NCBI GenBank assembly: GCA_036346205.1
Contig: JARFJB010001495.1
Span: 2,457,001 to 2,521,000 of the forward strand
Direction of reading: 5' to 3'
DNA length: 64,000 nt
Source: Vesta saturnalis
Taxonomy: Eukaryota > Arthropoda > Insecta > Coleoptera > Lampyridae
The translations under genes and the position numbers were made by a program. Shown here one piece after another: positions 1 through 13,477 of this stretch (positions within the stretch are counted from its first letter, which is position 1; each line of letters opens with the position of its first letter). Under the pieces are notes generated by a model that did no database searches, was not told where the DNA came from, and worked only from the letters and a program-made list of their open reading frames with translations.

Positions 1-390
1 GTAATATTTTCTGTCACAGAAAATGCTGAGCCGGGAATAAAGAAATACGGAATTGTCTTTCCTCGATTTTGTAATTTCCTAAGGTTTTTTTTCAATTATT
101 TCGTTTAGACTACAACTATTCATTACGTCGCCATCTGAAATTCTTCGTTGAGCACCAATGTACACATACAAAAAGTTATAGTCAGCATCTACTACGGCAA
201 GTAACACAATACTAAAGAGCGATTTATAATTATAATAATCTGTTCCGCTGTTAAATGGACACTGCAGTAAAATATGTTTTCCGTCCAATGCTCCAATTGC
301 ATGAGGAAAATTCCACAATGTCATGAAATCACTTTCTATTTTCACCTATTCTCCTCGATTGCTCGGCAACTGAAAAAGAAAAGTTAATTT
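1..390 (-). pseudogene. PIF/Harbinger transposase fragment (HARBI1-like DDE)
   Basis: Remnant of a PIF/Harbinger DDE transposase, the nuclease that cuts and pastes this class of DNA transposon. The open stretch at 345-79 reads WNFPHAIGALDGKH, the hallmark block around the first catalytic Asp (codon near 285), followed by YYNYKSLFSIVLLAVVDADY and RISDGDV, all typical of HARBI1-like proteins. Past a stop, positions 60-1 in another frame read PYFFIPGSAF, a decayed version of the motif around the second catalytic Asp, so the gene runs off the window edge. Just upstream, around 365-385, a pyrimidine-rich stretch ending in cag looks like a splice acceptor feeding the exon; Harbinger genes often have introns, so this is plausible but inferred. 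No N-terminal exon was recognised. Confidence 0.85.
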
Positions 391-701
391 TATGTATATA
401 TTTTAATTTTCTTGTAATGGCCACTAATAGTTTGGAATTTTAAAGCGGCAAGTAACGAAGAACCACTTCTTTCTTCGTACATAGTATGACGCCACCATCG
501 CGAGGGCGTTTATAATTTTCGATTATTGTGTCAATTAAAATATATGCACCACTGGCAATCATTTCTCTTGGAATCGCCATATCGCCGCGAGCTCTATACG
601 AACACTGTGGATCTAGAGATTTGCCAAAAGGCGGCACGTTAAAACACGTTAACGTTCACACCAAAAATTGATACAGTAATCGTTACAGTTACGGTTCGCC
701 T
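391..701. other. Spacer, no gene recognised
   Basis: Contains a 65-codon open frame on the minus strand (637-440) with no family resemblance that I recognise. It may be part of the Harbinger element upstream of its DDE exon, but nothing proves it. Confidence 0.4.
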
Positions 702-1960
702 ATGATAACCAATGTCACATTCAAGGTACTTGAAGAATTTATAATTGTTAGAAAATTATTAGAAAATATTGGGACGGAAATAAGTACAGAAAAGAACAAA
801 CATAATTTAGGTACGCGTCGAATGTCTCTTGTTAACACGAATCAAAATATTATATCATGTAAAATGTGTTCAAAGGAACATTCTATTTATAAGTGTGAAG
901 AGTTTTTAAAATTGCGGTCAGAAAAAAGATTAGAAAAAGTAAGGGAATTTAAGTAAGGTACAAATTGTTTTAGGGACAATCATTTTTCCACAAATCTCAA
1001 AAGTAAATATTCCTGTGGTAAATGCAAACGAAGGCATAATATATTGCTTCATCTTTCATTAAACAAAAATGATGATCGTGTCACAGATGGTCAGGTATCA
1101 ACCACTAGTGCAAATCAACAAGAAATAACACTTGCTAATTATAATAGTAACTGAAATATGTTGGGATCTCATTATGGAAGGTAAAATAAAGTTGGGCGAG
1201 AGCTTACCTTCATTAAAAAACTTCAAATTAGAGTGGTTAGTGTCAGGCTCCATTCAACATATATCTAAAGAAATGCATTGTTATTTTATTCATTGTGAAT
1301 TAGATAAATTTTGGAAAATTGAGGAAGTGGAATGTGTAAATTCACTTTCACTTGAAGAATAGCTTTGTGAAGAACATTTCATAAAAAAACCTATCACGCG
1401 ATGATAACGGTCAATTTATAGTTAGAATCACTTTTAAATACCCTTTGACTTATTTAGGCGATTCACTACCGATAGCCAGAAAAAGGTTGTTATCATTGGA
1501 AGCGCGGTTAGATTTTAATCCTGAATTAAAAAACAAATATGTTAATTTTATGACAGAATATTCTAATTTAGATCACATGCAAAAAATTAATCTGAGAATG
1601 ATGATTCTATGGCGATGCATTGCTATTTGCCACACCACGCAGTTGAAAGACTTGATAGTCTATCAACAAAGTTGAGGGTAGTATTTGACGGGTCGGCTAA
1701 AACCTTGTTAGGATGGTTGCTAAAATGACCTCCAATATATTAGACCCACAATAATAATGATTTATTTAATATTTTAATTGAATTCGGCACATATCCAATT
1801 GTGTTATCTGCTGACATAGAAAAAATGTATCGTCAGATTCTCGTACATTCTGATCAAAAATTGAAACGTATATTATGGAGGAATAATCGTAATAAAGACG
1901 TATCCATTTATCAATTAAATGCACAGTTTCAATATCCACAACCTATCGATTCGATTAATA
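702..1960 (+). pseudogene. BEL/Pao retrotransposon fragment (gag end, protease, start of RT)
   Basis: A decayed BEL/Pao LTR retrotransposon interior read in several frames. At 850-1060 a Cys-rich block (CKMCSKEHSIYKCEEF, then a second Cys/His cluster) matches the BEL Gag zinc knuckles. At 1145-1260 ICWDLIMEGKIKLGESLP and LVSGSI are the end of the BEL aspartic protease region. At 1445-1610 LGDSLPIARKRLLSLEARL and YVNFMTEY are the linker to reverse transcriptase. At 1620-1700 LPHHAVERLDS and KLRVVFDGSAK begin RT, and at 1800-1900 VLSADIEKMYRQILVHSDQ carries the first RT catalytic Asp. The YxDD motif, RNase H, integrase and LTRs are not seen, and about 100 bases are lost or scrambled between RT blocks. 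Decay is heavy, so this is an old copy. Confidence 0.85.
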
Positions 1961-2639
1961 TTTTCTGGATATTTTTATAGGTTTTAATTATCACTTCAAT
2001 GAGTTCAGTTTCACTACAAACCGCTTGCAAATGCAAACGGCAGTGCTGAATCGTATAAATTAACCATTAATACTTTCTGGTTATTGTTCTTTATCTACTG
2101 ATTTATTACACTGGATTGATTATCGTATTTTATATTTTTCATTCAATAATTAAATATAATCTTGTACGACCTCCAATACGCAGAAAACACGTAATTTAAT
2201 TCTTGATATCGTCACCGTTCTTTTTGTCATTTATTTAACAATGTGCGCACTCTTTTTCACTTTAACTTGTTATCTTTTAATAATGACAGTACTCTTTTTA
2301 CTTCCCCATTACAAACTAATTAAATCTTACTGTATTTCCTAAATTTAGAGGGCAGCGTGACTATATACTACCATCACTTTGCCTCTCTTTACCAACGCCT
2401 ATCAACTACCCTCCAAGGCTCACTACTTCCAGTACTTCAACAAACCATTTCCCCTTCCTCTACAACTCATTTATACATCCGCACTTTGCCGCGAACTTTA
2501 AATGTTTTCTATTTAATTATATACATAACATTGTGATGTAAATTCACGATTCTCGTAAATACACTTATTTAAACAATAATTAATCATTTCTCATTCTAGA
2601 AACTACCATATAACTATAAAATATCATTTACATGGAGAC
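1961..2639. other. Spacer, no gene recognised
   Basis: AT-rich sequence after the BEL/Pao fragment. No ORF, repeat or RNA gene is supported; it may hold unrecognisable BEL sequence. Confidence 0.4.
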
Positions 2640-3088
2640 ATATTACTAGGCAACCGTACAACCGAATTGGTCGTGTTTATTAACTCAACGGTGAATGCTC
2701 GAAATCGGATACTGGAACTAATCGTTCTGCCATATGCACAGGCTCAAGGTCCAGCATTTGTTTATATGAACGACAAAGCCAGGCCTCACCGCGCTGTTAT
2801 TGTAAACAATTTTTTGAGGAGCATGGTATTGCACGAACGGTATGGCCTGCATTGTACCCAGACCTCAATCCTATAGAGCATGTGTGGGACGCTTTTCAAA
2901 GAAGAATTTCAAGTCGCCCTCATGCTTCCAATAATGTCAACGACTTGACTATTGCTCTTGCAGGAAGTGAGGCGTTCTACCCGGCGACTTAATCGACAGG
3001 ATTATAAAGAGCATGCCCAGACGATGTGGTGAAGTAATAAGGGCTCAAGAGAGCAACTCATTAATTAATAATAATAATAATAATAATT
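2640..3088 (+). pseudogene. Tc1-like transposase C-terminal half
   Basis: C-terminal part of a Tc1 family (DD34E) transposase. The plus-strand frame from 2667 reads LVVFINSTVNARNRILE and then GPAFVYMNDKARPHRAVIV, the block around the second catalytic Asp. After a frameshift near 2820 the next frame reads YPDLNPIEHVWDAFQRRI, containing the third catalytic residue, Glu, in NPIEHVWD. A further shift near 2970 gives IDRIIKSMPRRCGEVIRAQ, the usual Tc1 C-terminus. The N-terminal DNA-binding half and first Asp are absent, so the copy is 5' truncated. It ends in an (AAT)n run that adds Asn codons before the stop. Confidence 0.85.
3064..3088. repeat. (AAT)n microsatellite
   Basis: About eight ATA/AAT triplets at the very end of the Tc1-like reading frame. 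Confidence 0.9.
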
Positions 3089-3258
3089 CTTAACCATAGC
3101 TTAAGTTTAGATGTCATGATTATGTTTTAGATGTTTTGTTATCAAAGTATCAACTCAATTTTTCAATTTATCTCTTGATCTATAAAAGATAGAGCTAAAA
3201 TTCAAAAGCTGGTATGATGATGACAAATATAGGAAGCTATTATATCACAGACTCAATA

Positions 3259-5387
3259 TACAGGGTGTTCAATAATGCTGAGATACTCCACTGAAAAAGT
3301 TAAAAAACCTGATCACGTATATCACCCTGTAGAGGCAGCGTATGTAGAAAATGTAAGTATTTTTAAACTGACATTTGAATCTGAATAATTTAGAAAAAAA
3401 TAATTCAAAAATCGCTAAAATCCATCAATAAATAAAAAAGTTACGGCTTTGTAAACTTCAAATTCGGGTCTGTATAATATAAAAACACTTTATAACAAAT
3501 AAACTGACCTCTATATTTATTCACAATATCATAATCAGATAAATCCCACTTGAAGCATTTCTCCATATCATTTAGAAAAATGCTTAAATATTTTCAGTAT
3601 TCAAGTGCTAACGATACAAATAAGTTCAGTTTTTGTGTAGTTGGCTCTGGTCTGAATTGATCATTTCGATCGAGTAGGAATGCTGTCATTGCTGTTAGTT
3701 GTTGTTCCTGCCATTGATTGTTGTATGTAAAAAGCTGATTAAGTGAAAATGCCGCGGCATATGAATTTTACTAATCTTGGAATGCGAGATATGCTTTGTG
3801 TTTACGTACAAGAAAATTATTCCTGTCTTGCTGCTGCTCAAAATTATCGAGGAATGTACCCAAACAGAGCTCAACCCAATCGCCAAATTTCCAGTAACAT
3901 TTTTAGTCGATTAGGAGACTGGAAAATTTAAGTCTAAAAGTGATGTGGGACAACCTAAAATATTAACTGTTAATCAGGGGGATGATGTTTTAGTGCTAGT
4001 TGCTAATAATCCTGAACTATACACTCGGCGTTTATCAGCAATGATTGGTGTAAGCCAATCTTCAGTTTTACGAGTGCTAAAAAAAATTTACGACCTTGCC
4101 ACTTTACACCCGTACAAAATGTATTGCCTAGAGATTATCTTTTACAATTGAATTTTGCTCTGTAGATGATAAATAAAAAAAAAATAAAATCGTAATTTTA
4201 TTAAAAAAATTCTTTTTACTGACGAGGCCACATTTACACGTAGAGAAGTGTTTAACTGGAGAATCAGTCACAGTTGGAATATTGAAAATCCCCATCTATT
4301 CCGAGAATCACATTTTCAATATGAATTTAAGATTAACGTATGGTGCGGTATATTTTAAGATAGTTTGTTTTGTTATGGGTTGCCATCAAATTGGTTGGTA
4401 ACTCGTATTTCGAGTTTCTACAAACTACACTTTTCGACGATCTAGAGGAATTGCCACTTAATCGAAGGATAGGTATGTGGTTCATGCTGGATGAAGCTCC
4501 GCCTCATTATCCTTTAATAGTACGGAACTATCTAGATCAGCCATTTTCTCATCGTTGGACTGGCAGGGGTAGTGAATTTTCGTAGCCGCCTAGAACCCGA
4601 ACCCGAATGTAATACCTTAGATTTATTTCTATTTTTAGGGATATATGAAATCACTGGTATACTTACAAGAATGAAATAATCGTCAAGAACCATGGCAGCA
4701 AATAGTAAATCCCCCTAATTTTATAGCTAATCAGCCACCCATATTTTTTAAAATGAGGAGATCGTTTAGCGAATTGACAAGCTTATTGAGGGAAATGGGG
4801 GTCACATTGAACATTTACTATAAAAGGTTACATAAAATGTGCTTTTTGATATTTTCATGTTATTAAAATTGTTCTTTTATTTAGATAACAAAATGGCTCT
4901 TTTCAGACCCACAATTTCTTTTTAAATGTTGAATGCATCTATTCGTTTCAAGAAATTTCAATATATAACATGTTTTTTTATTAATAGGGATTAACGTTTC
5001 AAGTGCGTAATAAATGCAACCCTATGACCCAAAAACACCAACATACTCGTAGTTAATACGCATTAAAATCAAAATAACTGTGCAGCTTCATTTTCAACTT
5101 CAAATATCTCGAAAAACTATGACTTTACCGTTATGTATGAAGAGTATGTTATTTGCATAGAAAGTATTGGTGAATCGAAAAATTGTGCTAAAATGGCAAT
5201 TCCGCCAGTGGCGTAGAATTTGGGAAGGGTAAACCATACTCTTGCGCCTGTCGCACGCCTCTGGTAGTAGCCAGAAATATTATTTAGTAGAGTGTACAGT
5301 ACCTACCAAGTATGATAACGATACGTCAAATAGTTTAAAAGTACTGGGTACAAATAGTTTTTAAATTTTTAGATAAAACACCCTGTA
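3259..5387 (+). mobile_element. DUF4817-type IS630-Tc1-mariner element with ends
   Basis: The left end tacagggtgtt (3259-3269) is matched in inverted orientation by aacaccctgta (5377-5387), each with TA at the outer edge, as expected for TA target duplication in this superfamily. Between them lies a broken transposase on the plus strand. The ~2.1-kb span is long for one element; the terminal match is short, so a chance pairing or an inner insertion cannot be excluded. Confidence 0.6.
3749..4710 (+). pseudogene. DUF4817/DDE transposase remnant
   Basis: Transposase of the IS630-Tc1-mariner superfamily carrying an N-terminal DUF4817 helix-turn-helix. At 3749-3931 the frame reads MPRHMNFTNLGMRDMLCVY and a block ending RAQPNRQISSNIFSRLGDW, the usual DUF4817 pattern. 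At 3945-4090 ILTVNQGDDVLVLVANNPE and SAMIGVSQSSVLRVLKK form the second helix-turn-helix. At 4203-4350 ILFTDEATFTRR holds the first catalytic Asp, followed by NVWCGI. At 4380-4585 WFMLDEAPPHYPLIVRNYL holds the second Asp and HRWTGRG follows. The block with the third Asp (normally PRSPDLxPLDFF) is degraded to a few codons near 4590. Several frameshifts and stops make it inactive. Confidence 0.85.
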
Positions 5388-6037
5388 ACTCAGTAAGGAG
5401 CCACGTTTTGTCTAATTGATTTGGGTTAAACCTTAATATTATGAACTCAGGATTCTACTGTTAAAATATTTCCAATTATTAATGAAACACCACGTATAAT
5501 GTGATATAGCCTAAAATCACTGTTTGCTACCCTCAAGGTTATCCCTTTACTTTAAAATATGACAAATTTCTTATCATAAAAAATAATAATTACCATTATT
5601 AATTTTTAAATTATAAAATTCTCTATAAATTGCTCTTTTTATTTCGATATCTTTCGCTAAAGAAAGTTATGGCAAAAAAACCATAACAGATATTTTTCTA
5701 TTTTTAAATATCTTTAAACTGTGGCCTAAATTAAGATATATTTAAATTAATTTTTTACATCTTTTGAGTATCTTAATATTTTTGTTTAAATTTAACATTG
5801 TTATTATTATTATCGTTGGAAATGGTTATAATTTATTTTATTGTTATAATTTATAATTGCATAGTAGTTTTCACCCTTTCTGTGCCCATAAACGTCAAAA
5901 TAATTGAGTGCATGCTCTGACATGTTCCTGGGTTTTGGCTAGGCACCCTACAAACGTTTAGAAATCAGCTGTTGCAATAAATTTTTAGGTTTGATGCAAA
6001 CTGAGCCATCGTTGCCAACACTACTTTGGTGTATATA
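5388..6037. other. Spacer, no gene recognised
   Basis: Very AT-rich with short (ATT) runs near 5801. No supported coding or RNA feature. Confidence 0.4.
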
Positions 6038-7240
6038 CAAGGTGGCAGCAATATCTCGGTAACTATACATCCCAAAGACTCGGCAAAAAAATTTTTGAAT
6101 TCGGCCTCGAGCAAACTATCAAAAATATTTCTGAGCTTCAAAAATGTCCGCTAGAGGGCATAATTTTAAAAACTTATTTTATGTAAGAAAATCTATCATT
6201 AGTTACTGCCCGGCCCTAAACACGACTAGTGCTCATTTTTTAAGTTTCCTCTAAAATTTCAAATGGAATAAAATCTCTTTCATTGCCCGGAAAGAGAAAC
6301 TTTCCAAACTGAAATCGAACAGTGAAAACCGTAGATATATGTACGGGACACAGTAAAGAGATTCCGTTTCTTTACAATAACATGCCGTGTACTAACGAAG
6401 AATCATATAATATGTCACATATTTATTTTCAGTATTTTGAAAATGCGGTAATTACATTGAGGCAATATGCTCTAACTTATCCCCACAAAGAGAAGATGAG
6501 TTAGGCGATTGAATGAAACTGGTAATATATATCCTGTTAGTGTTCTTGTATAAGTTCGTAGGTTCCGCAAAGAGCAAAATATTCTTAACATTTTGGATTA
6601 AATTCATTATGACCCAACATTATCTAGCAGAAAAATAGCAATACATTTAGGCATATCAAGATAACTTTAGGATAACAGCATGCACCTGTACCATATTGTT
6701 TCGCTGTCAAAGATTTTATGGTCGTATGAGGCCATCTTTACAAATGCTGTAGGAGTAAACCTGTGTAATATGCATCATTGGTCGCAGGAAAATCGTCAGT
6801 GGATGTGACCATCAGCATCGATGGAGCATAAATGCATATAACTGAATCGTAGAGGAAGGGATTATAAGCCCATCCATTTTTCAAGAAAACCTAAACAGCG
6901 ATAAATATTTAGAATTCCTCAACATCCATTTTCCCCCTCTTTTAGAAGACGTTCCCTTGGAAATTATGTGGTTTCAGTTCGATGATGGTCCGGCGCACTA
7001 CCAACAAAATGTCCGTCAGTACTTAAACGAACGGAGTAACTGACAAAGCAATTTGATTCTATGGTCGACACATTCGCCGGATATTAGCTGCTTATATTTC
7101 TCTTCGCAGTAGAGTAAAAGGTCTGATTTTTCAAGAAAGGCGGCAATGAGAGTAAATATGACGAGAAGTATCCAGAGAGTAGATAACAACTGAGATTGAT
7201 GCAACTGTTTTTTTTTCACCTAAAGCAAAATGTGAAGGTG
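6038..7240 (+). pseudogene. DUF4817/DDE transposase remnant, second copy
   Basis: A second, more decayed DUF4817-type transposase. At 6385-6490 ESYNMSHIYFQYFENAVITL and RQYALTYPHKE resemble the DUF4817 helix-turn-helix. At 6585-6660 LDYINYDPTLSSRKIAIHLG-like residues form the second helix-turn-helix region. At 6735-6800 EAIFTNAVGVNLCNMHHWSQ retains the context of the first catalytic Asp, although the Asp itself appears lost. At 6900-7020 residues resembling FLNIHFPP and WFQFDDGPAHYQQNVRQYL contain the second Asp. A left end tacaaggtggcagc (6036-6049) looks like the typical terminal motif of this group; the matching right end was not found. There are many stops, so this is an old copy. Confidence 0.7.
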
Positions 7241-10200
7241 CATCATAAAAAAGGATGGAAAACATATTGACCATTTGTAATTATATAGTCCTTATTTAGA
7301 GTTATTGTCTATTGTTTGTTTGTCCAATTATTCTTTACGCCATTCATATCCAGTAACAAAAAAAGTAAAGAAACGCAGTTTCTTTACCTAATACCAAGCG
7401 AGAAATCCTTTCCTTTTTTCTTGATTAGAGGCACACTCACTGATAATCCAAAGATCCAAATGCGCTAACGTTAAGACCGCGACTGGTTCAAAGTACACGA
7501 GATTGTATTGTACTAATATTGTACCGCGTGCCGTATCACCATTTGACACTATGTGGACCTCTTCAGTTTCCTTTATGCGGATTAATTAGTTTATACAATA
7601 ATTTAATGTTGGCACTTGGTACTATTTGATGCTTAATTTGAAATCATTGAAGTGTTTACTCTTGCATTAATTCATAATGTTTTCTTTCGCGAAAATCATA
7701 TAAATTTAGTTAGCATATACCCTATTTAATAATTATTCCATTTAAAAGGGGGTTAAAATTTCACTTTCCCTTGTTATCGTTAATTTGCACGTTACACGTT
7801 CTAGCGTTAATAGCAGTAAATAGCAGTAAATTTTTTAAAGACAACGAAAATTCGCAAATATTGTTAAACTTTGGTAGCATTTTCCTGTACGTAATAAAAA
7901 AGAACTTTTACACGCAACGTTATATTTGATTCCAAACATGCAGTCGTAGTTTTAAAAACATTCACTACATCACTTAATGTCTAAATTCAGTATAGGTCTG
8001 AATAGACCCTTCAATTAACTGCACATAATTCTGGATTGCAACGAGTTCCTCGTAAAAATAGTCTCAAGTGCGTCTATTCCTCTTATAAATTTTCCTTTTA
8101 TACTACCCTATCGACGTCATTGAAAAGGACGACTTAACCGTCTACTTCTGATCTTCACCAGTCATTGAACCAGCAACATCAGATGCAACGAGTGATGTCA
8201 CTGCAACCTTAATATACACGAATAAGTTCAAGGCTGCCTTAGAATTTCTAAGTATAAATTCATCAAAACATGAAACAGAAATTATCTCAAAACAACGAAA
8301 TATATTCTCCCATACCTTAACGGCATATTTTACAATAATTTTGAATTCGACAACATAGTTTGAATACATTAAACTCGTACTGACACTGAACTGAAATAGT
8401 TAGGGCTATTTTATTACATTAAAGAAAACTACCCGAAACGACGTTTTAATCCAATCGATGTTATATTGAACTCTTAATTAGACATTGTATACTGTTTATA
8501 TAAGTGAAAGATTAAATTTTGCACAAAATACAGAAAATTCCATCGTTATTTGGTCCTCATAAATTTTTACGAAAGAAAACTAATTTACCGATTCAATCTA
8601 CACCTAATTTTAAACACCCTATTCCTTTATAATAGACTTTACCATTCAGGTACTATTCTTAACAAAATGTAATAATTTCTTTTCACTTCCCTATGCATAC
8701 ACTTTGGAACTAAGTTAGCTTCAATATTTATAACTTGTCAATCAATGCAATTTGTGCTTTAACATGAACGACATGTTAAAAATGTTAGTGGCGTAACATC
8801 AGTTACGTTTCTTAAAATACAATGAATAATAAAAATCTCGTGGTACACATAAAAAATTTTATGTTATTTATACGATATGCTCAACGGCCCAAAATATTCT
8901 TATAATAATGCAGAATTAAGGTAAAAGGAACAATGAGTATCCTAATAGTTGTTGAAGTTATTGTTGTTTACTGCTATTATTGGTATTTGGACAGAATGTA
9001 TTTACAAAAAAATTGGTCTATAAAAATGGTCGATATTTACCTTTGATCATACTATACGTTTTCAAAACGTCCATTCCTGAATGGAGATTTAGTACTGCAT
9101 AGACGTATTTAACGTCGCGACACTTAACCAGCTATTATAGTCTCCATCGATCCGCAAATAAAACATAATATTATCTAATCCTAATGAAATAAAAATCTTT
9201 GACTTTAGAAATGATCATAGTGCAGACACTGAAACTGATACAACAGCTAACGTCTACTGCAGCATTATTAACAATATGGTATTAGTCACAGTACTGTTTA
9301 CTAAATAAATTTAGAGATATTTTTTTAAGGAACGAAGTTAATTACTGCATTCACAAAGTATGCAGGCCCTTCTGTCTATTCGCATGATACGCTGTTATTA
9401 TAAGGCACACTTTATGACTTTTTACGTTGGAAACGAATCCACAAATAGCTTTAGATATGTTAAATGGTTGTGGAGATAATCGATGTATCTATATTTGTTA
9501 ATCTATTTCTACATGTTTCTATCAAGGAAAGTGCTATCTCTTTAATACGCATCAGACCCGAGTGGTCTCTGGTTTCTTATAAATATGCTTCTTGCACTTT
9601 GACTGTTTTTTTTTTCAGAACAGCATTATTATACGTCTAGCAATTAAACTAAGCCGTTGAATGACTCATGGACTAAGCTTAAAATAATATTAATATTGTG
9701 TAAACTTACTTTGGAAACTCGCAGTTAACTTACTGCTTACCTGCAAGAACAAAAGTATACATTAATAATTAATAAAACTACAAATGCAATGTTTAAGTTA
9801 AGTAGAACAGAGAAATTTATGCATACATCTGGCTGAATGTACGTTTGAAATACTTTCCTAATTGTCAAGAATGTTATACACGGCCAATTGTTAGACTACA
9901 GTATTAACCAATAAAATATTTATAATATTCGTAAACATCGGTGGACCCAAAACTGTTTCCGAGAGGGAGGCACATCCATCGTTAAAAAATATCTTAATTT
10001 CTGTATCAGAATGAAATTCAAAATAAGAGTACGTACATTATATTGCATAGTGCGATAGGGATTAGGAACGGGAATGGACTCACAACACACAAATGATTTA
10101 AGATAAGATAAAGCTAGTCATCTATTTTCTTTTGAAAATCATAACCTTGTAGACTGAGTGACCTAAACATATATGACATATAAGAAGCTTGTGAGCTGAA

Positions 10201-11108
10201 TTCTAACATTGTTAAATGGATTTCTAGGAATTGTTTTAATTTCACGTGAAATTCTGAAATTTCCAATGAAGAATTCAATTTCATCTTCGAATAGAGAATT
10301 ATAGGGTTGCTTCGCCGTGACGTCATGGAAGCAAAAGAGTTATCGTCCATGCAGCAAAACTGAAAAGGGTTTGAAGATTATCGTCGGATTACAAGAATTA
10401 AGTGAAGCAAAATTGGAAAAACTAGTTGTATGAATAAAAATCAAACGCTCTGTTTTTTTTTGCATTATTACTTATTCAGTTAATATTTATCATATTATTA
10501 TCATTAGTAATATCTATTAGAGTTATTATTGTGATAATTCAGACGATGTATTAGCTAAGTGATAATTATGCTGCGATGTAATAAATATAATGAGTTGTAC
10601 AGCAAGGAAAGGTATTTCCTGAGATCAGCATAAATTGAGTTACCTCTGAAAAAATTTTCACCCTACGAGTTTCAGGTTGTTATTCCATGTATATAGTACT
10701 AAACAACAATAATTATAAACCATTTTGTCAGTTTGTTAACTAAATTAACAAAATAAAAATATAATCAACATAAATCAATTGATTAATTTGTTAACATGAT
10801 CATAACTATGGTTTGTCAGGTTGAAAACACCGTTTTTTAACACATTGGAGATGCCAATTTGTTATGAATTTCCGCGAGAAGTTTCTGTTATATCTCAATT
10901 ATGATTGGTTCTTAACTTGAACGCAAAGAATAATAAACGCAATCCCTTACGTAAGTGCATAACAAGAACCGTTATCTTGGAAATATCACCTATTTGTCCA
11001 TGTCGAAGTGGATCAATACATAAAATAACTTAAAAAAAATTATTTTATTAAACTTCTCTAAACTTTACACATATCTAAAAGTTACGGCATTATTATGTAT
11101 GCATAATA
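7241..11108. other. 3.9 kb without a recognisable gene
   Basis: AT-rich sequence on both sides of 9 kb with only short open frames (for example 8369-8142 and 10350-10114, minus strand) that show no domain or motif I recognise. No repeat longer than a few bases, no RNA gene. This is the longest quiet stretch in the window and could be ordinary intergenic or intronic DNA. Confidence 0.4.
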
Positions 11109-12179
11109 CCAGGATGTATTGAAAAATTCTGAGCCTACTATAGAAGCAAACAAAATTTGAAAATCAAAGTATTTTATTATTCAACACACTCCCCTCTTAA
11201 TTAGATACATTCATTACAACGAACTTGCAACGCCTCTAGACATTTCAAAAAATCTTGCTCCGCAAACCAGGCCTCCACAGATTCTATCACCTCTTCGATG
11301 TAAGAAAATATACGACCTTTTAGATTTTTTTTCAGTTGAGAAAAGACATGATAGTCGGACGGAGCCAGATCTAGTGAATTGTTTGCATGGTAACATGTGT
11401 GAAAGAGCATTGCCCCGAAAAAACAAAATACCTTTGGACAACTTTCCGGGTCCTCTCTCCATAATTTTTGCTTGTAGAGTGGTCAATAACGTTGAATAGT
11501 AATTCCCAGTTATTGTTCTATTCTTATCCAGAAAATCAATCATAATTACCCCTTGGCAATCCCAAAAAATTGTAGCAAGAACTTTTCCAGCAGATTTTGG
11601 AACACAAAATTTATTAGAGAATCAGAGTGCTGTTATGTTTGTGAACCCAAATTTCATCCATGATAACAACACGACTTAAGAAGTTTGCATATTTTTCAAA
11701 CCGAGCATAGATCGAACGCGATGCTTCTACTCTTGCACGCTTCTGGTCAACATTCAGACATTTGGGGATCTATTTTCTCATGCCCAAATCGACGTAAACT
11801 ATATCATGGGCGCGTTCACATGAAATATTCAGTGCCTCAGATATTCGTTTTAGCCCAATTCGACGATCTGATAAAATCATATCATGAACTGCATCGATAT
11901 TTACGGAGATGGACACAGAAACTGGCCTTTCCGATCGGTTTTTATCTTCAATGGAAAATTTACCTCTTTTGAAGTTTGCAATCCAATTTTTCACGGTCGC
12001 ATACGAAGGATATTGATCGTCAAGGGTATTAAGCATATCTTCGTAAATCTGGTGTGACTTTTTGACGTGAAACTTTACACTGCCACTTCTAAATAAGTTA
12101 TTCTTCGTTGCTATGGTTACGCAATATTTTCTTTATCCACGGAACCGGTCTAGGCTAACTAGATATTAATACATCCTCG
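11109..12179 (-). mobile_element. mariner element, internally deleted, with ends and TA duplication
   Basis: Ends ccaggatgtatt (11109-11120) and, inverted, aatacatcctcg (12168-12179) are flanked by TA (11107-11108 and 12180-12181). The ~1.07-kb length is below the usual ~1.3 kb. The minus-strand transposase is broken. At 12036-11770 SYATVKNWIANFKRGKFSIE and the following blocks with ISEALNISCERAHDIVY are the mariner DNA-binding domain. The region of the first catalytic Asp and the WVPRxL motif is scrambled. Near 11410-11440 RGNALSHM replaces the normal DNARPH, so the second Asp is lost. At 11370-11330 LDLAPSDYHVFSQLKKNLKG retains the third-Asp motif of DD34D mariners. It is not able to encode an active enzyme. 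Confidence 0.85.
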
Positions 12180-13477
12180 TAATGTTCATTTCTTGAGAAT
12201 AAAAATTTAAGTACTGACTTGAAGCGGAATACCAAACTTCCTTCTCCCAAATTCTTCTCTAGATACGGCCCTGGATCCATAAACATTTCACTTTCAGTCA
12301 AAAAGAGTAATCTTGAATCAATATACCGTATGAACTTAAATAATCTTTATTCCGGAAAACTCATTGCAATTATTGACCGCGACAACGCAATGTTGAAAAA
12401 GGTTACTTCTACAAACTTCAAATTATTACAAACCTCTAAACAATCGTTTCGCATAAAAAAACATTCAGCTCATATATGAATTAAGTGTAATTTTACAAAG
12501 AAATATAAAAATATACAACAAAGAAGAAAAAGTAATCTTTTATACTAACCATATAATTAAACACAGTTTACGTTTTCTTATTTGGCAATTGAATCAAAAG
12601 TAATAGAGTTTGTTTCCCAAAGAAGCGAAAGCAATAATTACAATAAAATTTAGTTCTTGTGGATCAAAACAATACGTTTTGCCTTTTTCCTAACGAAACT
12701 GGAGAATAAATAAAGCTCGTGGAGTCATTGGTCCCAAATATTAACCAACGCTCCAAAACCATAAAAATTTCGAAGCAATGCGTATGGCCGTTCAGTACCG
12801 AAATTGGTAAAGAAATTATTTGTGCATATTTGGTTCCAAATGAAGATCAATACCGTAGAACCATATCAGCAGCAAAATTGGTGTATAGCATTTAGTTCTT
12901 CCCCATCGACACAATGCATTCCCATGAAAATTGCTCAATAAATAACTTTTTGGAATTCATTAGCCCTAAATGATTAGAAACACCGTAAACTCATACATCG
13001 ACACAAAAGTAGTTTCCGCAATATGATACATCTAAAATGAAGTCCACCGAAATATTACTCAGAAATTTATTTTTTGAAACGTACCTGGTTTCTATAATTC
13101 TAAACTTTGGATACGATCAAGTTTGATAATTAAGGTTTTTTAGGCTAATCTATAACTAGTAAGCTACTACATCACGATAAGCTAATGAATAGTTTAAACT
13201 AAATAGAGAAACTCGAATTTACCAAGATATCTTCATATTATACTAAGGCCCCGGATTGGAATTATATTCAATAGTAACCCACTAAACCTTATGAGACACC
13301 ATTGTATGAAATTAGGACACAATTAGTTAACGGATTTCATAGATTAGTTCGCCCATATATCCACGTGGACGGACGTCACAATCTTAACAAGCATCTCAAA
13401 CTAAATATTTTGATACGTGCACTAGATGGTCAAAATTCTGTGTATTTTTAATCCTAAATTAATTATCATATATATAT
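12180..13477. other. Spacer, no gene recognised
   Basis: AT-rich. An 86-codon plus-strand frame at 12219-12479 has no recognisable motif. The last bases before 13478 are a short (AT)n run that is the target of the LTR element. Confidence 0.4.
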